Origin: Kiloniella spongiae
GTDB lineage: Bacteria; Pseudomonadota; Alphaproteobacteria; Kiloniellales; Kiloniellaceae
Reading direction: 5' to 3'
NCBI RefSeq assembly: GCF_001026905.1
Contig: NZ_LAQL01000004.1
Span: forward strand, 1-64,000
DNA length: 64,000 nt
In this document: piece after piece, positions 9,228-18,567 of the stretch
How the letters are laid out: every line of letters begins with the position of its first letter
How positions within the stretch are numbered: position 1 is the first letter of the stretch
Notes under the pieces: model-generated
What the model was told of the DNA's origin: nothing
Seen by the model: the letters and a program-made list of their open reading frames with translations, nothing else
Database searches by the model: none
Translations under genes and position numbers: made by a program

Positions 9228-10015
9228 TGATTGTCGACTCTCACTGTCACCTTGATTACTTTCTGAAAGATGGTGATCTGGAAGATGCTTTAACACGTGC
9301 GCGTGACGTTGGAATTGGATGCATGGTTACCATTGGTACCAAGCTATCCACTTTCGATACAGTTTTGGATATCGCAAAAGCAAATAATGATATTTATTGC
9401 ACCGTAGGCATCCACCCACATGAAGCAGGAACCGAAGGCCTGTCATCTCCGGATATCCTGATTGAAAAAGCCAGGGATTCAAAAGTAATCGGTTTAGGTG
9501 AAAGTGGTCTTGATTACTATTATGACCACGCCCCCAGAGACCGACAGAAAGAAAGTTTCCGGGCACACATTGAAGCTGCAAGAGAAACAGGTCTCCCGCT
9601 TGTTGTTCACACCCGTGATGCAGATGACGATACCATTGCAATCATGCGTGACGAATACAATAAAGGTGCCTATCCCGCCCTAATCCATTGTTTTACGGCG
9701 GGGCCAGAACTAGCGAAAGCATCTCTGGAGATGGATTTTTATATTTCTCTATCTGGCATTATTACCTATAAGTCAGCCGAAGATATTCGCACAACAATCG
9801 CTGAAGCTCCGTTAGATCGCTTGTTGATTGAAACCGACAGCCCTTATTTGGCACCTGTCCCGATGCGTGGCAAAAAGAATGAACCTTCTTTTGTACGCCA
9901 TACAGCAGAAGCTTTGGCAAATGTTAAAAAGGTAAGTGTGTCGGAAATTCATACCGCAACGACCGATAACTTTTATCGTCTCTTTACAAAAGCTCAAAGA
10001 CCGACGGCAGCATAA
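9227..10015 (+). CDS. tatD: TatD family metal-dependent hydrolase (deoxyribonuclease)
   Basis: 262 residues. TIM-barrel metallohydrolase with 3'-5' exonuclease/DNase activity known for the family. Metal ligands visible: 'DSHCHLDY' at the start, 'IGLGESGLDYYYDHA' (Glu), 'VVHTRDADDD', 'LIHCFTAGPE' and 'LLIETDSPYLAPVPMRGKKNEPSFV'. Overlaps metG by one base and is followed 2 nt later by the PhnP-like gene: metG-tatD-MBL is a common alphaproteobacterial order. Confidence 0.95.
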   Translation: MIVDSHCHLDYFLKDGDLEDALTRARDVGIGCMVTIGTKLSTFDTVLDIAKANNDIYCTVGIHPHEAGTEGLSSPDILIEKARDSKVIGLGESGLDYYYDHAPRDRQKESFRAHIEAARETGLPLVVHTRDADDDTIAIMRDEYNKGAYPALIHCFTAGPELAKASLEMDFYISLSGIITYKSAEDIRTTIAEAPLDRLLIETDSPYLAPVPMRGKKNEPSFVRHTAEALANVKKVSVSEIHTATTDNFYRLFTKAQRPTAA

Positions 10016-10017
10016 CC

Positions 10018-10797
10018 ATGAAAATTACAATGCTAGGATGCGGTGGTTCCGGTGGCGTTCCCATTTGCTCAGGCGCTCCCGGTGGCAACTGGGGTAACTG
10101 TAATCCAGAAAACCCCAAAAACAGACGCCGAAGAGTTTCTATCCTTGTCGAACATGAAGATACGACGATTCTGGTTGATACAGGTCCTGATCTAAGAGTT
10201 CAGCTCCTGGATGCAGGTGTAGAATATGTTGATGCAGTTCTCTATACCCATGATCACGCTGATCATGTTCATGGATTGGACGAACTCAGGTATCTGGCTT
10301 ATAAAGCAGGCGGTCCGATTGAAGCTTTTATGGACGAATCAGATAGAGAAATTATAACGAACCGCTTTGCCTATGCTTTTACATCTTCATGTGATCCTGA
10401 AAGTACCTATACGCCAATGATGGACGACAAAACTATTGATGGTCCTTTCAAAATTGGTTCGATTGAAATTACGCCTTTCTATCAAAACCACGGCAACACC
10501 AACTCTCTCGGGTTTCGTTTTGGCGATTTTGCTTACTCAACAGACGTGTTTGACCTTGATGGCAGAGCCTTTGAAATACTGGCAGGGGTTAAATACTGGA
10601 TTGTCGATTGTTTACGCTACGAGCCGCACCCATCACATGCCCATTTTGAGAAAGCCCTGAGTTGGGTAGAACGTCTTAAGCCTGAAAGGACGATCCTTAC
10701 TCATATGAACCAGCAAGTTGACTATGATGACCTCAAGTCAAAATGCCCCGAGGGTGTAGAGCCGGGATATGACGGCCTGACGTTTGAAATAAAATAA
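10018..10797 (+). CDS. MBL-fold metallohydrolase, PhnP-like
   Basis: 259 residues. Metallo-beta-lactamase fold with the 'THDHADHVHGLDELR' metal motif (residues ~78-92), upstream glycine-rich start 'MLGCGGSGGVP', 'ILVDTGPDLRVQLL' and terminal 'ILTHMNQQVDYDDL'. The closest named family is phosphoribosyl 1,2-cyclic phosphate phosphodiesterase (PhnP), but copies sitting behind metG-tatD without phosphonate genes are widespread and their substrate is uncertain. Last gene of the operon. Confidence 0.88.
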   Translation: MKITMLGCGGSGGVPICSGAPGGNWGNCNPENPKNRRRRVSILVEHEDTTILVDTGPDLRVQLLDAGVEYVDAVLYTHDHADHVHGLDELRYLAYKAGGPIEAFMDESDREIITNRFAYAFTSSCDPESTYTPMMDDKTIDGPFKIGSIEITPFYQNHGNTNSLGFRFGDFAYSTDVFDLDGRAFEILAGVKYWIVDCLRYEPHPSHAHFEKALSWVERLKPERTILTHMNQQVDYDDLKSKCPEGVEPGYDGLTFEIK

Positions 10798-10828
10798 AAA
10801 GCCGAAATAAAATAGACGACAACTCAAA

Positions 10829-10859
10829 AAATAGGCAACGCAAAGTTCGCCGCCTATTT
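10829..10859 (-). terminator. terminator between convergent genes
   Basis: AAATAGGC/GCCTATTT stem. Read on the minus strand it ends in a T-run (TATTTTTTGAG), so it serves the solute-binding gene at 10873-12828; it may also stop the metG operon transcript. Confidence 0.65.
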
Positions 10860-10872
10860 ACGATATAAATAA

Positions 10873-12828
10873 CTACTCGTCGAACCAGAACCCGTCAGGC
10901 TTATAAACGCCCAGCAAGGCGCCAGGTTCCCAGTTATAAAAGCCATCCTCAGGAACATTCATCAATTTATTGGATAAAGCAACTGGTTGGGGAATTTCAG
11001 CAACCAACCCAATTGTATAGGTTTCCTCTGCATTGATTTCCAAGATACGTTCCCAGATATCTTTCTTTTCTGCGGTTGATTGAGCTCTGAACCAGAGAAC
11101 ATAGAGATTATTCAACTCTTTCGCTTTGGTAATATCAACTTCTTCACCAGCGTTACCTTTGGTCTCAACATACTGTCCCCATTTTGGCCACTGGAATGAC
11201 TGTTGTTGACGAGGCACGAGTTCAGCTGGCGAAGAATGTGGTGACAAAAGCGCATTCAGGTTGCCGTACCAAAGCGACATATTCGTTTCGCCAGAAAAAA
11301 TCCTGTTACGTAAAACTTCTCTTTGTGAAGGTTTTGGATAAAGCTTAACCCCAATCTTCAACCAGGAATCTGATATTAATTCAAGGATATCTGTTTCTTC
11401 GCTACTTTCACCCGCGGTCTCAATAATGATCTTCATCGGGCGACCGTCACTTAATAAACGAAGTCCGTCTTCATCCCGTTCTGTCAGGCCCATTTCATCC
11501 AAAAGCGCATTGGCTTTTTTTACATCAAATTCTGTCCATTTTTTGAAGTACTCTTCTTTATAAAGACTGCTGCTTGGCAAGACAGTGTTGTTTCCTTCAA
11601 GCCCAAGTCCATAATAGAGCACCTGATTTAATTCATAGCGGTTAGTGGCCAGAGATAACGCATGCCGGAATCTTTTATCGCGGTTCAGTTTACGCCACTC
11701 CGGATCTTTCGCATTCAAATTCGGATAGAGCGCAAATTGTGATCCACGAACTGTCTTCCAAAGACGCACTGAATACCCGTTTTGATCGTCGTTTCCTTTC
11801 AAGAAAGTATAGTCAGAAAAATTAAGGCCTCTGGATTGTAAATCAGAATCTCCAGAACCTACCTTTGCTGGAATCAAGCCACCTCCGGCTACTGACAGTA
11901 TTAATTCATTCGCATAAGGAAGCTGATGCCCGAATTCATCAATCCTGTGATAGAAAGGGTTTCTCTTGCCAACAAATCTTGTTGAGGGCGGTTTAACCGT
12001 ATTAATCCAAGGCTGCAATGTTGGCAGTTTCGGGTTGGTAAATTTATACTGCCTTGCTTTACGATTATGAAGCTGTACCCAATTACGTGCACCAGCTTTT
12101 GCGACACGTTGTTCCAAATCATCAGCATCGACATATTTTGCATGAAACTGCTTCATATAATGCGAAGGCTGGAAAAGATAGAGCGGGCGCGTCGCCGCCA
12201 AACTTGGAAGGAAAAAGGGGTTTGGTACCGACCAACTATAACGAACGGTCACTTCGTCAATAATCTCTACGGTAGGCATTTCCCCATCGACAAGTAACTC
12301 AGCAGGGGGGCCAAAAGGCCTTAAATTACTATCATTAGCAACATCGTCCCAAAAATACTTGAAGTCAGCCGATGTAAAGGGATGGCCGTCAGACCATTTA
12401 TGTCCCTTTCGAAGTGTCAGAGTAAAAATACGGCCTTCTTCAACTTCCAGCTTATCCAGAATATCTGTCTTAAAATCCAATTGAGGCGTATAACCAATAA
12501 GACGGGCATAGCCATAAACAGAAAACAGCCGAACATCTTTCGATTTTGCAATCAAACTTCGGATTGAGCCACCGTATTTTCCCGCTTTCCAGCTATGACT
12601 TTGCTTAACAACGAATGGCGCTTCGGGAATGCGCTCTGTAATTGGGGGCATTTCACCATTAATGACTCTTCCCTCAAAAACAGGAACTTCTTGAAGTAAA
12701 TCAGGGTTAAAGTCAGAAGAAGGAGAGAGATAAGTTTCAGCAAAGCTTGATGATACTCCAGCCGAAAGGCTTACTATCATCAACGATTTGATCAATGTTT
12801 TTAAAAATTTACCCACTATTATGTTCAT
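10873..12828 (-). CDS. ABC transporter substrate-binding protein, family 5 (peptide/nickel type)
   Basis: 651 residues from the ATG at 12828, chosen over 12855 because it starts the signal peptide (MNIIVGKFLKTLIKSLMIVS..., cleavage near 'SFAET') and has a purine-rich GAGAGA site. Family hallmarks: 'FTLTLRKGHKWSDGHPFTSADFKYFWDDV', 'RFRHALSLATNRYELNQVLYYGLGLEGNNTVLPSSSLY', and the terminal lobe 'SDSWLKIGVKLYPKPSQREVLRNR'. It is longer than DppA/OppA and resembles the ~600-residue YejA-like subgroup. No permease or ATPase genes lie next to it, so it is an orphan binding protein. Ligand unknown. Confidence 0.88.
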   Translation of the reverse strand: MNIIVGKFLKTLIKSLMIVSLSAGVSSSFAETYLSPSSDFNPDLLQEVPVFEGRVINGEMPPITERIPEAPFVVKQSHSWKAGKYGGSIRSLIAKSKDVRLFSVYGYARLIGYTPQLDFKTDILDKLEVEEGRIFTLTLRKGHKWSDGHPFTSADFKYFWDDVANDSNLRPFGPPAELLVDGEMPTVEIIDEVTVRYSWSVPNPFFLPSLAATRPLYLFQPSHYMKQFHAKYVDADDLEQRVAKAGARNWVQLHNRKARQYKFTNPKLPTLQPWINTVKPPSTRFVGKRNPFYHRIDEFGHQLPYANELILSVAGGGLIPAKVGSGDSDLQSRGLNFSDYTFLKGNDDQNGYSVRLWKTVRGSQFALYPNLNAKDPEWRKLNRDKRFRHALSLATNRYELNQVLYYGLGLEGNNTVLPSSSLYKEEYFKKWTEFDVKKANALLDEMGLTERDEDGLRLLSDGRPMKIIIETAGESSEETDILELISDSWLKIGVKLYPKPSQREVLRNRIFSGETNMSLWYGNLNALLSPHSSPAELVPRQQQSFQWPKWGQYVETKGNAGEEVDITKAKELNNLYVLWFRAQSTAEKKDIWERILEINAEETYTIGLVAEIPQPVALSNKLMNVPEDGFYNWEPGALLGVYKPDGFWFDE

Positions 12829-12878
12829 TTCTCTCTCATTACTACCGAAAACCAACCACGTTATCTTAGCTTCACCAT

Positions 12879-14012
12879 CTATCTAAGGTCATCAATTATA
12901 CGGTAGATGGGATCCAAACTACTTGCACCAAGCTTTTCAGATCGATCTGGAGACCAGCCCTCAAACTCATTAGGTGTGTCTGCCGTATCCTTAAAAGGCA
13001 TTTCAAGGGTCATTGACAGGCAATCATGTGTCTCAGCTGTATTGTTGCTGCAGATTGTGAGGTTGGCTTTCCCCGGTTCATTCTGAGGGTATCCATGAGC
13101 TATTTGGAAATCTGGATTTGCTTCCATATAATGGGCTTGAAAACGATCCAGTAAATTTAACAGGCGGTCGTCAAAAGACGGAATGCCGTGTGTTCCTGCA
13201 ATAAAGTTATGTGGGATAGCTTCATCACCGTGAATATCGAACATAAGATCAACACCGGTTTCCATCATTTTCTCACGTACATGATAAACCTCAGGACTCT
13301 TTTCTAATGAAGGGGCCTGCCATTCACGGTTCAGGTTTGACCCAACAGCATTAACACGGAGATTACCACGACGACTGCCATCCGGGTTCATGTTCGGAAC
13401 AACATAAAAAACGGCTTTCTTTAACAGCTCTCGTGCTATGGCATCATTTTCATCTAACAAGCGCCCCAGAAAACCTTCCATCCAGAACTCTGTCATGCTT
13501 TCGCCGGGATGTTGTCTTCCAATAACCCAACATGATTTTTTGTTCTTATCTGCTTCACCAATGGTTAAAAGATCGATATCTTGTCCGTCAATTGTCTGTC
13601 CCAAGACGTCAAGAGTAACACCTTGACCATGCTGAGCTTCAGCAATGAGATCCGCGTGACGTTCCATAGAGTAGGGGGCAAAATAAGCGAAATAGACCGA
13701 GTTATATCCCGGTGTAAATTCAATTGTTAATGTTTCACCGTCATAAGAAGTGGTCGGTACTCTGAACCAAGTCTCGCGATCATAAGAAGCGACAGCCTGA
13801 TAGTTTTCCCATCCACCAGGATAGGCTGCACCACCTGCATTGAGAATTTTTAGAGCACACGCCTGATCCTGTGCACCACTTAGACGAAAGTAAAACCACT
13901 GATAAAAATGGGAATTCGTGTCTGATTCGATTTCTAACTGGATATCAGAAGGATTATCAGAAGACAGACAGCGAATGTTACCTGCATCAAAGTTGCTTGA
14001 AATACGGATCAT
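12879..14012 (-). CDS. M14-type cytosolic carboxypeptidase
   Basis: 377 residues with no signal peptide. N-terminal beta-sandwich typical of cytosolic carboxypeptidases (residues ~1-125, 'NSHFYQWFYFRLSGAQ'), then the M14 zinc peptidase: 'GRQHPGESMTEFWMEGFLGRL' carries the zinc His and Glu, 'MNPDGSRRGNLRVNAVGSNLNREWQAP' the substrate Arg/Asn-Arg, 'LMFDIHGDEAIPHNF' the third zinc ligand, and 'SMTLEMPFKD' the catalytic Glu. The group is related to eukaryotic CCP (deglutamylases); bacterial substrates are largely unknown. Same strand as the binding protein downstream (50-nt gap), so peptide uptake and trimming may be linked. Confidence 0.92.
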   Translation of the reverse strand: MIRISSNFDAGNIRCLSSDNPSDIQLEIESDTNSHFYQWFYFRLSGAQDQACALKILNAGGAAYPGGWENYQAVASYDRETWFRVPTTSYDGETLTIEFTPGYNSVYFAYFAPYSMERHADLIAEAQHGQGVTLDVLGQTIDGQDIDLLTIGEADKNKKSCWVIGRQHPGESMTEFWMEGFLGRLLDENDAIARELLKKAVFYVVPNMNPDGSRRGNLRVNAVGSNLNREWQAPSLEKSPEVYHVREKMMETGVDLMFDIHGDEAIPHNFIAGTHGIPSFDDRLLNLLDRFQAHYMEANPDFQIAHGYPQNEPGKANLTICSNNTAETHDCLSMTLEMPFKDTADTPNEFEGWSPDRSEKLGASSLDPIYRIIDDLR

Positions 14013-14389
14013 TAGAATATTACTCGTTTAATTACGCTTATACATTTGGGCATTAGAATACCTGATACGTAACAAGCAGCAAGCTTTGTATATCTCTGCT
14101 CTTGAATCTTTTTTTGATAAAGGTATGGAATAAAAAAACGATGTAACAAAAGTATATTATTATGAGATTATCAGCTCCTACATTATCATAGATACAATAA
14201 AGTAACCCAATTATGCCCCTGATTTTTCATTACAAATAAAAAATATTTTCATCTGCTTTATAAAATTTCTCTATTGAAAGTTATTATCTACAATCCAATT
14301 TACCTGTGGCAAAATTGCGCACCGGATTGAAATTTGTTTCAACAACAGGTAGTGTAACATTCCAAACTACAGAGAAAGGTAGTTGTATC

Positions 14390-14659
14390 ATGCGTAATAA
14401 GCCCACCTATTTACCAGTGATACTTAAGTCTTCTGGTTGGGTTCTAAGCCGAATTGGAACGCTGCTGGCTACAATTTTTGCTGCTAGTGCATTTGCAACA
14501 CTTCTCCCCATACTAGGGAGAAATAGTCAGTTATTACTGGAACCACTTATGATGTCGGCCCTGATTGCTGCGATAATAGCAATAGGCGGTTTCTTGATCG
14601 TCAAGTGGACTGAACACAAGTTTGGCAATCCGCTACAGGATTTTCCAGCAACACTGTAA
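14390..14659 (+). CDS. small membrane protein of unknown function
   Basis: 89 residues from the ATG at 14390; the frame is open from 14306 but the upstream part looks untranslated and a purine-rich AAAGGTAG lies before 14390. Two predicted membrane segments, 'VLSRIGTLLATIFAASAFATLLPIL' and 'LEPLMMSALIAAIIAIGGFLIV', with a basic N-terminus and a cytoplasmic-looking tail. No family recognised. A strong terminator follows 35 bases downstream, so it is monocistronic. Confidence 0.6.
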   Translation: MRNKPTYLPVILKSSGWVLSRIGTLLATIFAASAFATLLPILGRNSQLLLEPLMMSALIAAIIAIGGFLIVKWTEHKFGNPLQDFPATL

Positions 14660-14693
14660 ATAAGCGTTTTCATCATTACTTTTTACTTTGTTA

Positions 14694-14722
14694 TCAGGAA
14701 ATAACACATTGTTATTTCCTGA
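14694..14722 (+). terminator. strong rho-independent terminator
   Basis: Perfect 12-bp stem TCAGGAAATAAC/GTTATTTCCTGA with a 5-base loop followed by TTTTTT. Confidence 0.92.
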
Positions 14723-14950
14723 TTTTTTATGAACTTGAATTTGAGAATTATTTCATTATCGGTAACCTTTGTTAACCTTAGATGTAAAAACTTTCGCCCC
14801 TTGGTTACACCCTGCTTACCCTTTCGATTGACGGCGCCCAGAGTTGACAGTACCCGGGCAGGCAACCTAACATCCTCCTATAATTTATCGAGTATACGTT
14901 CGCTCTACTCACCTTCAAAAATATATACATACCTCCGATAGGAAGTCCTG

Positions 14951-15907
14951 ATGAAACATTTCAAGAAAATCAGTCTTGCTGCTATTACCTCCATGGCTAT
15001 AGCCATGCCGTCAATGGCAGAAACACGCATAACCTACAAATCAGCAAAAACAACATCTTCCTATTATCAGATGGCCGTTCAAATAGCAGAAGCCATGAAA
15101 GCCGGTTCATCCGGCAACATTATGGTTACAGTGGAAGAAAGCCAGGGATCCGTACAAAATGTTATGGAAGTCCGAGCCAGAGGAGGAGACTATGTTTTCA
15201 CGACACCTCCGGCACTGGTACGGTTAGCTAAGGCTGGAAAAGCAATGTTTGAAGGAAAAGGTGATCCGAAATTCAACGAAATCAGAGCTTTATTCCCCAT
15301 TCCCTCGCTTACAATGCACTTCGTCGTATCCGAAAATAGTGGCATCAAGAATTTTGCGGGTTTAGAAGGGAAAAAAATTCTCTTGGGCAAGGGATCATTT
15401 GGCGCCAAGGAAGGCGCTAAATATCTCAAGTTATTCGGCTTAGAAGGAAAAGTGGATCTTGCAAACGTAGAGCTTTCCAACGCAGTTCCAGCCTTGAAAA
15501 ATGGTCAGATAGATGGCTTTGTCACAGCGGGTTCTTATCCTGCTCCAAACGTCATAGAAGCCGCGGCATCAACTGGTGTGAATGTGCTCTCCTTAACATC
15601 GGATCAAATTAAAGCTTCAAAACGCAAAGAATTGACCATTCCGGCGGGGACCTACAGCGGGCAGGATGGAGACATTACCACAACGTCACTACCCGTTGTC
15701 GCCTACACAACTACTGCCATGAACGATGATACGGCCTATCAACTCACTAAAACCTATTGGGAACAAAAAGAAACCATGGGTCAGTCAGCAGCATGGTGGA
15801 ATGGCGTCAACAAAGATTTATTATCGAACATCGAGGGGAAAATTCACCCCGGTGCTGTTCGTTATTATAAAGAAAAAGGCATGACACTTTCTAGCGTACA
15901 ACAATAG
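14951..15907 (+). CDS. TAXI family TRAP transporter solute-binding protein
   Basis: 318 residues, signal peptide ending near 'MPSMAETR'. Mature protein begins 'ITYKSAKTTSSYYQMAVQIAEAMKAG' and contains 'VEESQGSVQNVMEVRARGGDYVFTTPPALVRLAKAG', the ligand-binding pattern of the TAXI (TRAP-associated extracytoplasmic immunogenic) family. It delivers an organic acid-type ligand to the fused permease encoded next. A hairpin lies between the two genes, so the binding protein is probably made in excess over the permease. Confidence 0.92.
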   Translation: MKHFKKISLAAITSMAIAMPSMAETRITYKSAKTTSSYYQMAVQIAEAMKAGSSGNIMVTVEESQGSVQNVMEVRARGGDYVFTTPPALVRLAKAGKAMFEGKGDPKFNEIRALFPIPSLTMHFVVSENSGIKNFAGLEGKKILLGKGSFGAKEGAKYLKLFGLEGKVDLANVELSNAVPALKNGQIDGFVTAGSYPAPNVIEAAASTGVNVLSLTSDQIKASKRKELTIPAGTYSGQDGDITTTSLPVVAYTTTAMNDDTAYQLTKTYWEQKETMGQSAAWWNGVNKDLLSNIEGKIHPGAVRYYKEKGMTLSSVQQ

Positions 15908-15930
15908 CCCGCGCTTCTTGTAAAAAACAA

Positions 15931-15958
15931 AATCCCGGCTGTATTATCAGTCGGGATT
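15931..15958 (+). terminator. intercistronic terminator/attenuator in TRAP operon
   Basis: AATCCCGGCT/AGTCGGGATT 10-bp stem (one G-T pair) followed by TTTCG, between the TAXI protein stop and the permease start. It would let part of the transcripts end after the binding protein. Confidence 0.75.
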
Positions 15959-15996
15959 TTCGTATCAACACCATTCAATATTAGCAGTGATATCCC

Positions 15997-17784
15997 ATGC
16001 CTGAAAATTCATCCAAGTCCATACGCATTCTATGCTTTGTTCTTGCGACGTTGTTTGTTGTCTTTCACATCAGTTTAATTTTTTCAGGCTTGGTACCCAA
16101 TCTGGTTAGCCGTCCTCTTCACCTTGCCTTTATTCTTCCCTGGGTTTTGATCCTTGGCACTCAAACCGACGCGATATCACGCATAACAGGTGTTATTATA
16201 GCCGCCGCCGGTACCGGGGCAGCTCTATGGGTTGCCTTTAATCATAACCAACTGAGCGATCAATACGGTTTTCTGGAAAACGATTTCCAAATAGCTATTG
16301 CTGTTACTCTACTTCTTGTTGTGCTCGAATCTGCAAGGAGAGCCATTGGCTGGCCCTTACCAATTGTAGCTGTATTTGCACTTCTTTACGGTCTCTTCGG
16401 ACAATACATACCCGGTGAATTTGGCCATGCGGGAACGCCCATAAAAAGTTTCCTTGGCACCCTGACAATTGCTGAAGGCGGTATTTGGGGCAGTTTAACG
16501 GGAGTTTCTGTCAGTGTAGTTTCAATCTTTGTTATATTTGGCGCCGTGTTAAACGCTGGCGAAGCCGGACAGGGCTTTATGAATGTTGCCGCTGCTGCCG
16601 CCGGGCGTTTAAAAGGCGGTGCGGCAAAGGTATCAGTCATTTCCTCAGCTTTATTTGGCTCCATTTCCGGTTCAGCCTCTGCAAACGTTGCTTCAACTGG
16701 TGCAATTACCTTGCCTGCCATGACACGCCTCGGCTATCCCAAACGTCTTGCCGCCGCCGTTGAGGCTGTTGCATCTTCTGGTGGTCAAATTATGCCGCCA
16801 TTAATGGGGGCAGGGGCCTTTGTGATGGTTGAACTTACAGGCATTCCCTATACCAGTATTATGAGCGCGGCAATCTTACCCGCCATCCTGTTTTTTCTGG
16901 CCGTCTGGGTTGGAATCAACGCCTATGCCCGCAACCAAGATCTCAAGGGAATAGAAGATAAAGACAGGCCAAGTACAAAGGATGTTTTTATTACATCCGC
17001 CTTCTTTCTAGTGCCCTTTAGTGTTTTACTTTTGGGCATGTTTTATTTCAACTACACGCCACAATACGCAGCATGCATGGCAATTATTGCTGGGTTCTTG
17101 CTATTATTCTTCACAAAAAATCTGATATTTAACTTAAAAGAAACTCTTTATCGAATTGAAAACACTGCTATTAATTCGGCCAAACAGGTATCCATGATCG
17201 CGGCGATCATACTCTGCGCTTCGATCATCATTGGAGTATTATCCATTACTGGTTTAGGTGTTAAAATTACCTCTCTGATTCTCTCTGGATCAGGCGGTTT
17301 ACTCTGGCCTTCGATCTTTCTGACAGCTTTAGCCTGCCTTATTCTGGGTATGGAAGTTCCAACCACCGCAGCCTATGTGATATGTGTATCAGTCGCAGGT
17401 CCGGCACTAACCCAACTAGGTCTTACACCACTTCAGGCCCATCTGTTTGTTTTCTGGTTCGCACTACTTTCAACAATCACGCCGCCTGTTTGCGGAGCTG
17501 TCTTTATCGCCGCGGGCATGATAGGGGAAAACTGGTTTAAAGTAGCTTTAACGGCAATGGCTCTAGGTGTCGGCCTTTATATTATCCCACTGGGCATGAT
17601 CGCGAACCCGGATATCCTAAGTCTCTCCGAAACACCACTGATGGCCTTGATTGCATTCGCACAAATTGGGCTAGGATTGACCTGCATTTCTTACGGTCTA
17701 ATTGCTATAAAATCTGCTATTGCCAAGCTAGGTCTCATTGTATCTGGTATAGCAATTATATTTGTTCCCGATCTTATCATATGA
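15997..17784 (+). CDS. TRAP transporter permease, fused DctQ-DctM (TAXI type)
   Basis: 595 residues, all hydrophobic with roughly 15 or more membrane spans. The first ~120 residues correspond to the small DctQ-like subunit, the remainder to DctM ('GSISGSASANVASTGAITLPAMTRLGYPKRLAAAVEAVASSGGQIMPPLMGAGAFVM' and 'GMEVPTTAAYVICVSVAGPAL'). Fused permeases go with TAXI binding proteins, and one is encoded directly upstream. Sodium-driven uptake is known for the family; substrate unknown. Its stop overlaps the ATG of the broken hydrolase downstream. Confidence 0.93.
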   Translation: MPENSSKSIRILCFVLATLFVVFHISLIFSGLVPNLVSRPLHLAFILPWVLILGTQTDAISRITGVIIAAAGTGAALWVAFNHNQLSDQYGFLENDFQIAIAVTLLLVVLESARRAIGWPLPIVAVFALLYGLFGQYIPGEFGHAGTPIKSFLGTLTIAEGGIWGSLTGVSVSVVSIFVIFGAVLNAGEAGQGFMNVAAAAAGRLKGGAAKVSVISSALFGSISGSASANVASTGAITLPAMTRLGYPKRLAAAVEAVASSGGQIMPPLMGAGAFVMVELTGIPYTSIMSAAILPAILFFLAVWVGINAYARNQDLKGIEDKDRPSTKDVFITSAFFLVPFSVLLLGMFYFNYTPQYAACMAIIAGFLLLFFTKNLIFNLKETLYRIENTAINSAKQVSMIAAIILCASIIIGVLSITGLGVKITSLILSGSGGLLWPSIFLTALACLILGMEVPTTAAYVICVSVAGPALTQLGLTPLQAHLFVFWFALLSTITPPVCGAVFIAAGMIGENWFKVALTAMALGVGLYIIPLGMIANPDILSLSETPLMALIAFAQIGLGLTCISYGLIAIKSAIAKLGLIVSGIAIIFVPDLII

Positions 17785-18373
17785 TTTCACATGGCGAGAA
17801 AATTTTACGTGTTCAAAAAATTGATGGCTATCTTGAAGGCACTTATTTAAAAACTGATATCATCAATCAGAATGAACAAATCATCTTAATCATACCGGGA
17901 TCAGGACCAACTGATAGAGACGGCAACAATCCACTTGGCATACGCGCAGCAACTTATAAACGCTTAGCAAAAGACCTTGCTAAAAAGGGCATAAGCTCTC
18001 TCAGAATTGATAAACGAGGGCTTTATGGAAGCAGTTCTTCAACAACAGATCCAAACAATGTCACTGTAAATGATTACGTTGAAGACATCATTGATTGGGT
18101 CAACTTAATCAAAAAAATATTGGTCATAAAAATATTTGGATATTAGGTCATAGTGAGGGCGGACTGATCGCGCTAAAAACGGCCCTCAATTCGAAAGTTC
18201 CCGTCTATGGCCTTATTCTCGCTGCTACAGCAGGTGTATCGTTTGGACAGTTATTAAGAAAGCAACTAAAGCAAAATTCACCTAATATAACAATTACAGA
18301 AGATGCCTTTTACATCATAAAGCAGCTTGAAAATGGTCAACATGTTGAGATGACATCCTATGACAACTCATAA
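17781..18373 (+). pseudogene. alpha/beta hydrolase, frameshifted and C-terminally short
   Basis: The first frame (17781-18146) has 'IILIIPGSGPTDRDGNNPLG' and 'LRIDKRGLYGSS', the hydrolase core up to 'VEDIIDWVNLIKK'. At a run of seven A near 18111-18117 it shifts; the continuation is in another frame: 'NIGHKNIWILGHSEGGLIALKTAL' with the nucleophile elbow GHSEGG. One more A would restore a single frame. Even so the joined product (~195 residues) ends before the acid and histidine of the triad expected in a ~300-residue member. It overlaps the TRAP permease stop (ATGA), so it was once translationally coupled to transport. Confidence 0.8.
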
Positions 18374-18567
18374 AACTGGAAATAGCATCTGATATTGTCA
18401 GGGAGATTTGTAAATTTATCGCAAATCAAAATTTTCAAAAAATGTAAAAACCTTTCACGATTTCTATCCTGAGATCACCGGAATCTGTCTTCTGAAATTT
18501 ATCATTATTGACAGGATCAAGTTTCCTGAAGTACTGGTAACTTCTTATTCTACAGGAGTTACGGTTT

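Noticed and set aside
14683-14941. Short frames on both strands around the terminator upstream of the TAXI gene
   Set aside because: They overlap the terminator and the promoter region and have no ribosome site or protein-like composition.
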